Assembly (NCBI GenBank): GCA_937880845.1
Contig: CALFLL010000044.1
Coordinates: 1 to 6,084 of the forward strand
DNA length: 6,084 nt
Direction of reading: 5' to 3'
DNA from: an uncultured Drancourtella sp.
Lineage (GTDB): Bacteria > Bacillota > Clostridia > Lachnospirales > Lachnospiraceae
In this document: positions 1-5,737 of the stretch, one piece after another
Layout of the letters: every line of letters begins with the position of its first letter
How positions within the stretch are numbered: the first letter of the stretch is position 1
The notes under the pieces: generated by a model
Seen by the model: only the letters and a program-made list of their open reading frames with translations
Told to the model about the DNA's origin: nothing
Database searches by the model: none
Program-made: the position numbers and the translations under genes

Positions 1-28
1 CGCATGAGCGAATGGTCCTATTTCTTTG

Positions 29-56
29 AGGGACTTATTTCACAGCCCCTTTTTTT
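29..56 (+). terminator. Intrinsic terminator of an upstream plus-strand gene outside the window
   Basis: AGGGACT (29-35) pairs with AGCCCCT (44-50) apart from one A/C mismatch (33/46), giving four pairs, a mismatch and two pairs around an 8-nt loop. Seven T residues (50-56) follow, the usual plus-strand intrinsic-terminator shape. On the minus strand the same hairpin is not followed by a T-run, so it should not stop transcripts of the convergent hydrolase. The gene it ends is not visible; in many Clostridia rsmG lies upstream of parA, but that is inference. Confidence 0.6.
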
Positions 57-62
57 GATTAG

Positions 63-1016
63 TTATTTTGGATCAAGTAAAATTTCAACCTGTTCACAGA
101 AGTCCTTCGGAGCTTCTAATTGAGGTAAAAATTTTGTATGCTGTATTGGAATAATCTCAATAGAAGGAAGAAGTTTTTGGTATTGTTTTGCGTGTTCATA
201 ATACAGCGGATTGCCTGCACCGTTCAGGATAAAAATACTATGTGTAAATTCCGGGAGAAAAGGACAAAGATTCGCTTTTGTATAATGTCCTTTTATGCTG
301 GCAAACAAATAACGGGAATGAAGTTTGTCACTGTGAGAAGCTTCATGATACGTTTTGAGCACCCGTTCGTCAATCTTAGAAACGTCATAATAATATTCTG
401 ATTCAAAATGAAAAGATAAACTTTTCTTTGAAAATAAAATATTGTAAAGTAATGTTCCGATTAAAGGCATATTAATAAAACAGCGTAGTAATCTTGTGCG
501 TTTAGTTGGAATTTTTGCCTGTTCCCCTAAGCTATCCGGATTGACAAATAGCATTTTGTCGATGATATCTTTGTCTGCCACGCAGGTCATAACAGCCAGA
601 GGAGCAGAACTTCCGGTGGCAATGAGATCTGCCGGTTCTTTGATGACATTTTTGATAAAATCTGTGATCATTTGCACATAAAGAAAATTAGTATAGGTTA
701 ATATCGGCTTGTCAGAAGCACCACAGCCAAGTAAATCTATGGCATAAACCGTATGATTTTTTGATAATGTGTCAATGGTATGAGACCATTCAAAGGAACA
801 GCTTTCCGGAGAAAGATCATGGATTAAAAGAAGCGGTTTCCCGGTTCCTGACTTTTCATAATGGATTTTTCCGAATCTCCATTCATAATAATTTCCGGTG
901 TCTTTATGCAGCAAATTGTCAATAGTAGAAAGATAATAAATACATTTGTTGATTGCATGTATGGTAACTGCTGACAAAGCTGTCAATATAGTAAATGCAC
1001 GAAGCTTTTTTTTCAT
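63..1016 (-). CDS. Alpha/beta-fold hydrolase with N-terminal membrane anchor
   Basis: This is a 317-residue protein of the alpha/beta hydrolase fold; the substrate is unknown. A short basic start (MKKK) and a hydrophobic stretch (about residues 5-30) suggest a signal anchor, so the enzyme body probably faces outside or sits on the membrane. Fold landmarks are LLLIHDL (62-68, oxyanion region with HD instead of HG), AIDLLGCGASDKP (92-104, typical after strand 4), the nucleophile elbow TGSSAP (134-139, Ser137 the likely nucleophile), and a C-terminal QHTKFLPQLEAP segment whose His fits the catalytic base. The usual acid position after strand 7 reads GAGNPL, with Asn where Asp is expected, so the acid is elsewhere or activity is altered. 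I prefer the ATG at 1016; an in-frame TTG at 1028 would add four residues, and neither has a strong ribosome binding site. It is transcribed divergently from parA. Confidence 0.8.
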   Translation of the reverse strand: MKKKLRAFTILTALSAVTIHAINKCIYYLSTIDNLLHKDTGNYYEWRFGKIHYEKSGTGKPLLLIHDLSPESCSFEWSHTIDTLSKNHTVYAIDLLGCGASDKPILTYTNFLYVQMITDFIKNVIKEPADLIATGSSAPLAVMTCVADKDIIDKMLFVNPDSLGEQAKIPTKRTRLLRCFINMPLIGTLLYNILFSKKSLSFHFESEYYYDVSKIDERVLKTYHEASHSDKLHSRYLFASIKGHYTKANLCPFLPEFTHSIFILNGAGNPLYYEHAKQYQKLLPSIEIIPIQHTKFLPQLEAPKDFCEQVEILLDPK

Positions 1017-1053
1017 AATAAACGCCAACTTTCATTTTAGATTCTTACTTATT

Positions 1054-1059
1054 ATTATA
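1054..1059 (-). promoter_or_regulatory. -10 box of the hydrolase gene
   Basis: A perfect TATAAT on the minus strand lies about 38 nt upstream of the ATG at 1016, which gives a short leader. I see no good -35 hexamer at 16-18 nt spacing (the best is TTTTCT at 17), so strength is uncertain. parS site 1 lies about 57 bp upstream of the box. Confidence 0.45.
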
Positions 1060-1115
1060 CTACATGGATGTATGCAAGAAAAGAAAAGAATGTATTAAAT
1101 TTTCGACAAGAACAG

Positions 1116-1131
1116 TGTTTCACGTGAAACA
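1116..1131. promoter_or_regulatory. parS: parS site 1, perfect consensus
   Basis: TGTTTCACGTGAAACA is a perfect 16-bp palindrome and an exact match to the Firmicutes ParB/Spo0J binding consensus. It lies in the intergenic region just upstream of parA and parB, where ParB would load and slide as a CTP-dependent clamp. It is also between the divergent hydrolase and parA promoters, so bound ParB could affect both. Confidence 0.95.
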
Positions 1132-1173
1132 TTATTAAACAAAATAAAAAGTCATAAAAATATTAAAATTTTT

Positions 1174-1191
1174 AACATTAATTTTAATGTT
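1174..1191. repeat. AT-rich palindrome abutting parS site 2
   Basis: AACATTAATTTTAATGTT has two perfect 8-bp arms around a TT centre. Its right end overlaps the first four bases of parS site 2, and it lies about 18 bp upstream of the parA -35 box. It could be a regulator site or a flexible AT-rich segment. AT-rich sequence produces such palindromes easily, so function is unproven. Confidence 0.35.
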
Positions 1192-1203
1192 TCACATGAA
1201 ACA
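1188..1203. promoter_or_regulatory. parS: parS site 2, one mismatch
   Basis: TGTTTCACATGAAACA differs from the perfect parS at 1116 only in the central CG, which is CA here. The left half-site is intact and the right one carries the change. It sits 72 bp from site 1 (start to start) and ends 5 bp before the parA -35 hexamer, so ParB bound here could repress the operon. The change is likely to weaken binding; it may be a degraded or tuned site. Confidence 0.75.
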
Positions 1204-1208
1204 TTTTA

Positions 1209-1237
1209 TAGATAATGAAATAAAAAAATGTTATAAT
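1209..1237 (+). promoter_or_regulatory. Promoter of the parA operon
   Basis: TAGATA (1209-1214, four of six matches to TTGACA) is followed after 17 nt by a perfect TATAAT (1232-1237). TG at 1229-1230 makes it an extended -10. Transcription should begin near 1244, leaving about 24 nt to the parA ATG at 1268. This position excludes the in-frame ATG at 1187 as the real parA start. Confidence 0.7.
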
Positions 1238-1267
1238 AAAGCCTATGAAAGAAAGGTGAAGGATAAA

Positions 1268-2038
1268 ATGGGTAAAATAATCGCAGTTGCCAACCAGAAA
1301 GGTGGGGTGGGGAAGACAACGACTTCTATCAATCTATCATCATGCCTGGCGGCAAAAGGGAAAAAAGTATTAGCGATTGATATGGATCCACAGGGGAATA
1401 TGACAAGTGGATTAGGTGTGGACAAAAATGACGTAGAGTATACTGTCTATGATCTGATCATAGGAAAAGCAGGAATAGAACAGGTTTTGTGCGAAAATGT
1501 GTTGGAAAATCTTGACGTGCTTCCTGCCAACATTGATTTGTCTGCGGCAGAAATAGAAATGATAGGAACAGAGAATAAAGAATATATTCTAAAAGAAGAG
1601 GTTGCTAAAATCGAAGAAAACTATGAATATATCATTATTGATTGTCCACCATCCTTAAATATGCTTACGATCAATGCAATGACAACAGCAAACAGCGTTC
1701 TTGTTCCGATTCAGTGTGAGTACTATGCATTGGAAGGATTGAGCCAGCTTATTCATACGATTGAACTTGTTCAGGAAAGATTGAACGGAAATCTGGAGAT
1801 AGAAGGAGTCGTTTTTACAATGTACGATGCCAGAACCAATCTTTCCCTGCAAGTGGTGGAAAATGTAAAAGATAATCTGGATCAGACGATTTATAAAACA
1901 ATCATTCCAAGAAATATCCGGCTGGCTGAAGCACCAAGTTACGGAATGCCGATTAATTTATATGCTCCGAGATCATCCGGAGCTGAAAGTTATATGCTGC
2001 TGGCGGATGAAGTGATTCGTAAAGGAGAAAAAGCATGA
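1268..2038 (+). CDS. parA: Chromosome-partitioning ATPase ParA (Soj)
   Basis: This is a 256-residue ParA/MinD-type ATPase, the usual Soj length. It binds DNA nonspecifically as an ATP dimer and works with ParB-parS to separate replication origins; in Bacillus, Soj also acts on DnaA. Visible motifs are the deviant Walker A KGGVGKTT (11-18, with the signature Lys11 and catalytic Lys16), Walker A' with Asp40 in DMDPQGN (38-44), and Walker B IIIDCPPS (122-129, Asp125). The start is ATG 1268, preceded by AGGTG and AAGG purine tracts and directly ahead of the ANQKGGVGKTT N-terminus seen in the family. An in-frame ATG at 1187 would add 27 residues but lies inside parS site 2 and upstream of the promoter. 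The stop overlaps the parB start (ATGA), implying translational coupling. Confidence 0.96.
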   Translation: MGKIIAVANQKGGVGKTTTSINLSSCLAAKGKKVLAIDMDPQGNMTSGLGVDKNDVEYTVYDLIIGKAGIEQVLCENVLENLDVLPANIDLSAAEIEMIGTENKEYILKEEVAKIEENYEYIIIDCPPSLNMLTINAMTTANSVLVPIQCEYYALEGLSQLIHTIELVQERLNGNLEIEGVVFTMYDARTNLSLQVVENVKDNLDQTIYKTIIPRNIRLAEAPSYGMPINLYAPRSSGAESYMLLADEVIRKGEKA

Positions 2039-2958
2039 CAGTAAAAAGAAATGGATTAGGAAAAGGGCTTGGGAAAGGGCTTGACAGTTTAATACCGGAT
2101 AATAGAACATCAAGACAAAAAAACGAATCTACAAAAGAAAAGAAGAAAGAACCTGCAGTTGCCGGCGAAACATTGGTAAAAATCAATATGATAGAACCAA
2201 ATACAAAGCAACCAAGGAAAAAATTTGAAGAAGATGCAATCTTGGAACTTTCAGAATCTATTAAACAATATGGAGTTTTGCAACCGCTTCTTGTACAGAA
2301 AAAAGAAGGATATTATGAAATTATTGCAGGAGAAAGAAGATGGCGTGCCGCCAAGAAAGCAGGCATAAAAGAAGTGCCTGTGATTATCAGAGATTATTCA
2401 CAGCAAGAGGCGGTGGAGATTGCTTTGGTTGAAAATATCCAGAGAGAAAATTTGAATCCTATTGAAGAAGCTATGGCATATAAAACATTGATGAAAGAGT
2501 TTTCACTGAAGCAGGATGAAATAGCAGAAAGAGTTGCAAAAAGCAGAACAGCCATTACCAATTCCATGAGGCTTTTAAAACTGGATGAACGTGTTCAGGA
2601 AATGGTTGTAGAAGACATGATTTCCTCCGGTCATGCAAGGGCATTGTTGGCAGTGGAAGATGGAGAACAGCAGTTCATTCTTGCAAATAAAATTTTTGAT
2701 GAAAAATTAAGTGTGCGGGATGTGGAACATCTTATCAAAGAGATGAAAAATCCTAAAAGACCAAAAGAAAAGAAAAAAATGGAAAATGACTTTATCTACC
2801 ATGATCTGGAAGAAAAAATGAAAAGTATCATAGGAACAAAAGTCAATGTAAACAGAAAATCAAATGGCAAAGGAAAAATCGAAATAGAGTACTATTCTGA
2901 TGAAGAACTGGAAAGAATATTTGAAATGATCATGAGTATAAAAAAAGGAGACAGATAG
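2035..2958 (+). CDS. parB: Chromosome-partitioning protein ParB (Spo0J)
   Basis: This 307-residue ParB family CTPase clamp loads at parS and recruits ParA and SMC condensin to the origin. The N-terminus carries a basic, Leu-Gly-rich ParA-activating peptide (residues 7-16) with the GLGK unit duplicated. A charged linker follows (23-45). The ParB N-terminal domain (about 47-140) contains QPRKKF (59-64), the CTP-binding box GERRWRA (99-105) and ENIQREN (133-139). The helix-turn-helix region (about 157-183, from SLKQDEIAERV to SMRLLKL) reads the parS palindrome. A Lys/Glu-rich linker leads to the C-terminal dimerisation segment. GGAG about 8 nt upstream serves as ribosome binding site inside the parA end. 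Three parS sites in this window are probable targets. Confidence 0.96.
   Translation: MTVKRNGLGKGLGKGLDSLIPDNRTSRQKNESTKEKKKEPAVAGETLVKINMIEPNTKQPRKKFEEDAILELSESIKQYGVLQPLLVQKKEGYYEIIAGERRWRAAKKAGIKEVPVIIRDYSQQEAVEIALVENIQRENLNPIEEAMAYKTLMKEFSLKQDEIAERVAKSRTAITNSMRLLKLDERVQEMVVEDMISSGHARALLAVEDGEQQFILANKIFDEKLSVRDVEHLIKEMKNPKRPKEKKKMENDFIYHDLEEKMKSIIGTKVNVNRKSNGKGKIEIEYYSDEELERIFEMIMSIKKGDR
2062..2083 (+). repeat. 12-bp tandem duplication in the parB 5' end
   Basis: AAAGGGCTTG occurs at 2062-2071 and again at 2074-2083, a 12-bp in-frame period that duplicates the four residues GLGK in the ParA-interacting peptide. Replication slippage is a plausible origin. Many ParB proteins also carry repeated LG motifs here, so it may simply be normal variation. 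Confidence 0.5.
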
Positions 2959-2959
2959 G

Positions 2960-3487
2960 ATGCAGAGTAAAATATTAAGTGGCATTGGAATAGATCCCGC
3001 ATATATTCTGCTCGTGATCATGATCCTGATTATCGTACTGTTTGTTATGCTGGTCAGCGTGAACATGAAATATAACAGATTAAAGAGAAGCTATATGCTT
3101 TTTATGCGTGGAAAAGACGGGAAATCTCTGGAAGATAGTATTGCAAAACATCTTGACGAGATGGAAAATATTGAAAAATTGTCAGAAGAAAATCAAAGTG
3201 AATTAAAAAATATAAAAGAAAAATTAAGCGGAAGCTTTCAGAAAGCGGCACTTGTCAGATATGATGCTTTTAATGAAATGGGCGGAAAACTCAGCTTTGC
3301 ATTTACCGTATTGGATGGGAAAGATAATGGATGGATTTTAAATGCAATGCACAGTAGAGAAGGCTGCTATATTTATGTAAAAGAAGTCGTTCATGGAGAA
3401 AGCTATATGGAACTTGCGGAAGAAGAAGCAGAATCTCTCGAACGGGCAATGTACCAGGAGACATACGATTTAGAAAAAACAAATTAA
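2960..3487 (+). CDS. DUF4446 family membrane protein
   Basis: This 175-residue protein of unknown function fits the DUF4446 family, often encoded directly after parB in Clostridia (family and context from memory). Residues about 13-34 form one strongly hydrophobic transmembrane helix. The signature KYNRLKRSYMLFMRGKDGKSLE (37-58) follows it, then a charged helical segment likely to form a coiled coil (about 58-92) and a compact C-terminal domain with VRYDAFNEMGG and HSREGCYIYVKE motifs. The start has GGAG at 2947-2950, 9 nt before the ATG, and only one base separates it from the parB stop, so translation is probably coupled. A membrane-linked role near ParB or the nucleoid is inference from neighbourhood only. 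Confidence 0.85.
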   Translation: MQSKILSGIGIDPAYILLVIMILIIVLFVMLVSVNMKYNRLKRSYMLFMRGKDGKSLEDSIAKHLDEMENIEKLSEENQSELKNIKEKLSGSFQKAALVRYDAFNEMGGKLSFAFTVLDGKDNGWILNAMHSREGCYIYVKEVVHGESYMELAEEEAESLERAMYQETYDLEKTN

Positions 3488-3517
3488 AAGCAATGAGAAG
3501 AAAGAAGAGGTAGGAAA

Positions 3518-4795
3518 ATGTTAGACATTAAATTTGTGAGAAACAACCCTGAGTTAGTAAAAGAAAATATCAGAAAGAAATTCCAGGATGAAAAACTTCC
3601 GCTTGTAGATGAAGTGTTGGAACTGGATCAGAGAAACAGAGAAATCAAACAGGAAGTAGAAGCACTTCGTGCAGATAAAAACAAAATATCCAAACAGATT
3701 GGTGCATGTATGGCACAGGGGAAAAAAGAAGAAGCAGAAGAACTTAAAAAGCAGGTAGAGGCAAATGCAGGAAGAACAGCTGCATTATCTGCAGAAGAAA
3801 AAGAAGTGGAAGAAAAGTTGAAAAAGATAATGATGGTAATCCCGAACATCATTGATCCATCTGTTCCGATTGGAAAAGATGACAGTGAAAATGTGGAACT
3901 GGAACGTTTTGGGGAACCGGTGGTTCCGGATTTTGAAGTTCCGTATCATACGGAAATCATGGAAAGATTTAACGGGATTGATCTTGAAAGTGCAGGAAAA
4001 GTTGCAGGAAACGGATTCTATTATCTTATGGGAGATATTGCAAGACTTCACTCGGCAGTTGTTTCCTATGCAAGAGATTTCATGATCAATTGTGGATTTA
4101 CTTACTGCATCCCTCCGTTTATGATCCGCAGCAATGTGGTTACAGGTGTTATGAGTTTTGCGGAAATGGATGCGATGATGTATAAAATCGAAGGAGAAGA
4201 CCTGTATCTTATTGGGACAAGTGAACACTCTATGATTGGTAAATTTATCGATACAATGCTTCCGGAAGAAACACTTCCGCGTACATTGACAAGTTATTCT
4301 CCTTGCTTTAGAAAAGAAAAAGGTGCTCACGGAATCGAAGAACGAGGGGTTTACAGAATCCATCAGTTTGAAAAACAGGAAATGATTGTTGTATGTAAAC
4401 CGGAAGAAAGTATGGAATGGTACGAAAAATTGTGGAAAAACACAGTGGATTTCTTCCGTACTCTGGATATCCCGGTTCGTACACTGGAATGTTGTTCCGG
4501 AGATCTGGCAGATCTTAAAGTAAAATCCTGTGACGTAGAAGCATGGTCACCAAGACAGAAAAAGTATTTTGAAGTTGGAAGCTGCTCCAATCTTGGAGAT
4601 GCTCAGGCAAGGAGACTTGGAATCCGTGTAAAAGGAAAAGATGGTAAATATTTTGCACATACATTAAATAATACAGTAGTTGCACCACCGAGAATGCTGA
4701 TCGCGTTCCTGGAAAATAATCTGCAGGCAGACGGATCTGTAAAAATTCCGGAAGCACTTCAGCCGTATATGGGTGGAATGAAGGAAATCAGATAA
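3518..4795 (+). CDS. serS: Serine--tRNA ligase (SerRS), Lachnospiraceae type
   Basis: This 425-residue class II aminoacyl-tRNA synthetase charges tRNA-Ser (and tRNA-Sec where present) with serine in the cytoplasm. The N-terminal antiparallel coiled-coil arm (about 28-110, Lys/Glu/Ala-rich) grips the long variable arm of tRNA-Ser. The catalytic core shows TSEH (234-237) in the serine-binding loop, motif 2 CFRKEKGAHG (263-272, Arg265) running to HQFEKQE (282-288), the EVGSCSN strand (352-358, Glu352), and motif 3 as NNTVVAPPRM (384-393, Arg392). Motif 3 differs from the usual bacterial NGSGLAVGR form but keeps the ATP-binding Arg, and the core resembles archaeal-like SerRS. It lies 30 nt after the DUF4446 gene with no promoter, terminator or T-box between, so it belongs to the parA operon. 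AAGAGG and TAGG purine tracts precede the ATG. Confidence 0.95.
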   Translation: MLDIKFVRNNPELVKENIRKKFQDEKLPLVDEVLELDQRNREIKQEVEALRADKNKISKQIGACMAQGKKEEAEELKKQVEANAGRTAALSAEEKEVEEKLKKIMMVIPNIIDPSVPIGKDDSENVELERFGEPVVPDFEVPYHTEIMERFNGIDLESAGKVAGNGFYYLMGDIARLHSAVVSYARDFMINCGFTYCIPPFMIRSNVVTGVMSFAEMDAMMYKIEGEDLYLIGTSEHSMIGKFIDTMLPEETLPRTLTSYSPCFRKEKGAHGIEERGVYRIHQFEKQEMIVVCKPEESMEWYEKLWKNTVDFFRTLDIPVRTLECCSGDLADLKVKSCDVEAWSPRQKKYFEVGSCSNLGDAQARRLGIRVKGKDGKYFAHTLNNTVVAPPRMLIAFLENNLQADGSVKIPEALQPYMGGMKEIR

Positions 4796-5673
4796 TGCAC
4801 AAATATATGAAAGCGATTGGCTTCGGAGAGCAAATCTCCGAAGCCAAAATGAAAAGGCTGGAAGAAGATATCATGGAAAATTTCACATCACATGAACGAA
4901 GGATTTTTGATCCGGATACAGATTACAGTGAATACAGGAAAGAAGTAGGAGAAAGACTCCAGCTTGCCATGTATGGAATGACCGATCTTGATGAGAAGTT
5001 TGAAAAAGATTATACGATACCAATCTTTATAGGAAAAGGTATCACGTCCTATGCGGATATTATTGTAGAGAGAAGAATTGACAGAGAAGCTTACATTGGG
5101 GTATGCGAGGATGCCAAAGTTGACGTATCACTTATGTTTTATCTGCAAAATCCGATGGAATACATCAGAGAAAAGCAGGCAGGAAACCTCAAAAAAAAGG
5201 GAACCAGCGTGACATTGTGCGGATTGGCAGAAGCAGGAACGGTAATCCTTCCGGTTATAAAAAATGAAAGAGATAAAAAACAGCAAAAAGAAGCTTTTTG
5301 GAACCGTATGATGCTTTTGAGTGCGGCAAGAAAAGGAGATTCGGATGCAATAGAAACTCTGACGCTAAATGACATGGAACTGTATCAGAGTGTATCAAAA
5401 AGAATAGTAAAAGAAGATATCTTCAGTATCATAGATACTTATTTTATGCCATATGGGGTAGAATGTGATTTGTATTCTGTAATGGGAGAAATTATGGATA
5501 TGGATATGATCGTGAATTCGCTTACAGATCAAAAAATTCTTATCTTAACTTTAAATGTAAATGAAATGATTTTTGATGTCTGTGTTCCACGTGAAACAAT
5601 TCTTGGAGAGCCGGCAATCGGACGGAGATTTCGGGCAAACATATGGATGCAGGGGAAAATTAATTTTTCATAA
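4795..5673 (+). CDS. DUF3881 family protein
   Basis: This 292-residue soluble protein of unknown function resembles DUF3881, a family I know mainly from Lachnospiraceae. There is no signal peptide or membrane helix. Recognisable blocks are the N-terminal MHKYMKAIGFGE, the middle segment IIVERRIDREAYIGVCEDAKVD, the following MFYLQNPMEYI, and a C-terminal segment with PRETILGEPAIGRRF. The start overlaps the serS stop (TAATG), and AAGGAA about 9 nt upstream can serve as ribosome binding site; the family's MHK start supports this choice over the ATG at 4849. Two DNA-level signals lie inside it: a perfect 13-bp hairpin covering codons 8-18 and a parS site covering codons 264-268. Operon position with parAB and serS suggests a housekeeping role but does not define it. 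Confidence 0.82.
   Translation: MHKYMKAIGFGEQISEAKMKRLEEDIMENFTSHERRIFDPDTDYSEYRKEVGERLQLAMYGMTDLDEKFEKDYTIPIFIGKGITSYADIIVERRIDREAYIGVCEDAKVDVSLMFYLQNPMEYIREKQAGNLKKKGTSVTLCGLAEAGTVILPVIKNERDKKQQKEAFWNRMMLLSAARKGDSDAIETLTLNDMELYQSVSKRIVKEDIFSIIDTYFMPYGVECDLYSVMGEIMDMDMIVNSLTDQKILILTLNVNEMIFDVCVPRETILGEPAIGRRFRANIWMQGKINFS
4817..4847 (+). promoter_or_regulatory. Perfect 13-bp hairpin just after serS, inside DUF3881
   Basis: TTGGCTTCGGAGA (4817-4829) and TCTCCGAAGCCAA (4835-4847) are exact reverse complements around the loop GCAAA. The stem begins 22 nt after the serS stop codon and encodes residues 8-18 of DUF3881. No T-run follows on the plus strand and only a mixed TC-rich stretch on the minus strand, so it is not a standard terminator. 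It could stabilise the serS 3' end, mark a processing site, or lower expression of DUF3881. Confidence 0.7.
5583..5598. promoter_or_regulatory. parS: parS site 3, inside the DUF3881 gene
   Basis: TGTTCCACGTGAAACA fits the Firmicutes consensus TGTTNCACGTGNAACA and, as I recall, equals the parS inside Bacillus subtilis spo0J. It lies in coding sequence, where its codons give V-P-R-E-T (residues 264-268), 4.47 kb from site 1 and about 75 bp before the stop codon. ParB spreading from here would reach the downstream RNA promoter at 5678. Confidence 0.9.
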
Positions 5674-5677
5674 CCAC

Positions 5678-5706
5678 TTCACAACATTTCTTGTTTATGA
5701 TATAAT
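5678..5706 (+). promoter_or_regulatory. Strong extended -10 promoter for the tRNA-like repeats
   Basis: TTCACA (5678-5683, five of six matches to TTGACA), a 17-nt spacer and a perfect TATAAT (5701-5706) with TG at 5698-5699 make a near-consensus sigma-A extended -10 promoter. It starts 5 nt after the DUF3881 stop. Transcription would begin around 5711-5713, about 26 nt before the tRNA-like 5' end at 5738. This strength suits a stable-RNA gene. Confidence 0.8.
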
Positions 5707-5719
5707 AAGGAATGTTGTG
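5680..5719. repeat. 9-bp inverted repeat enclosing the promoter
   Basis: CACAACATT (5680-5688) and AATGTTGTG (5711-5719) are exact reverse complements separated by 22 bp. The left arm overlaps the -35 end and the right arm covers the expected transcription start, with the -10 box between them. This is an operator-like geometry for a dimeric repressor. It could instead be a weak stem-loop; no T-run follows it. Confidence 0.55.
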
Positions 5720-5737
5720 AAATAAAATTTATACTGT

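Noticed and set aside
1187..1267. In-frame N-terminal extension of ParA from the ATG at 1187
   Set aside because: The extension overlaps parS site 2, lies upstream of the extended -10 promoter (1232-1237), and the family N-terminus begins at the ATG at 1268.
3488..3517. T-box leader for serS
   Set aside because: Only 30 nt separate the genes, too short for a T-box, and no T-box sequence is present.
4881..4900. Additional parS-like sequence around TCACATGAAC
   Set aside because: Too many mismatches to TGTTNCACGTGNAACA in both half-sites.
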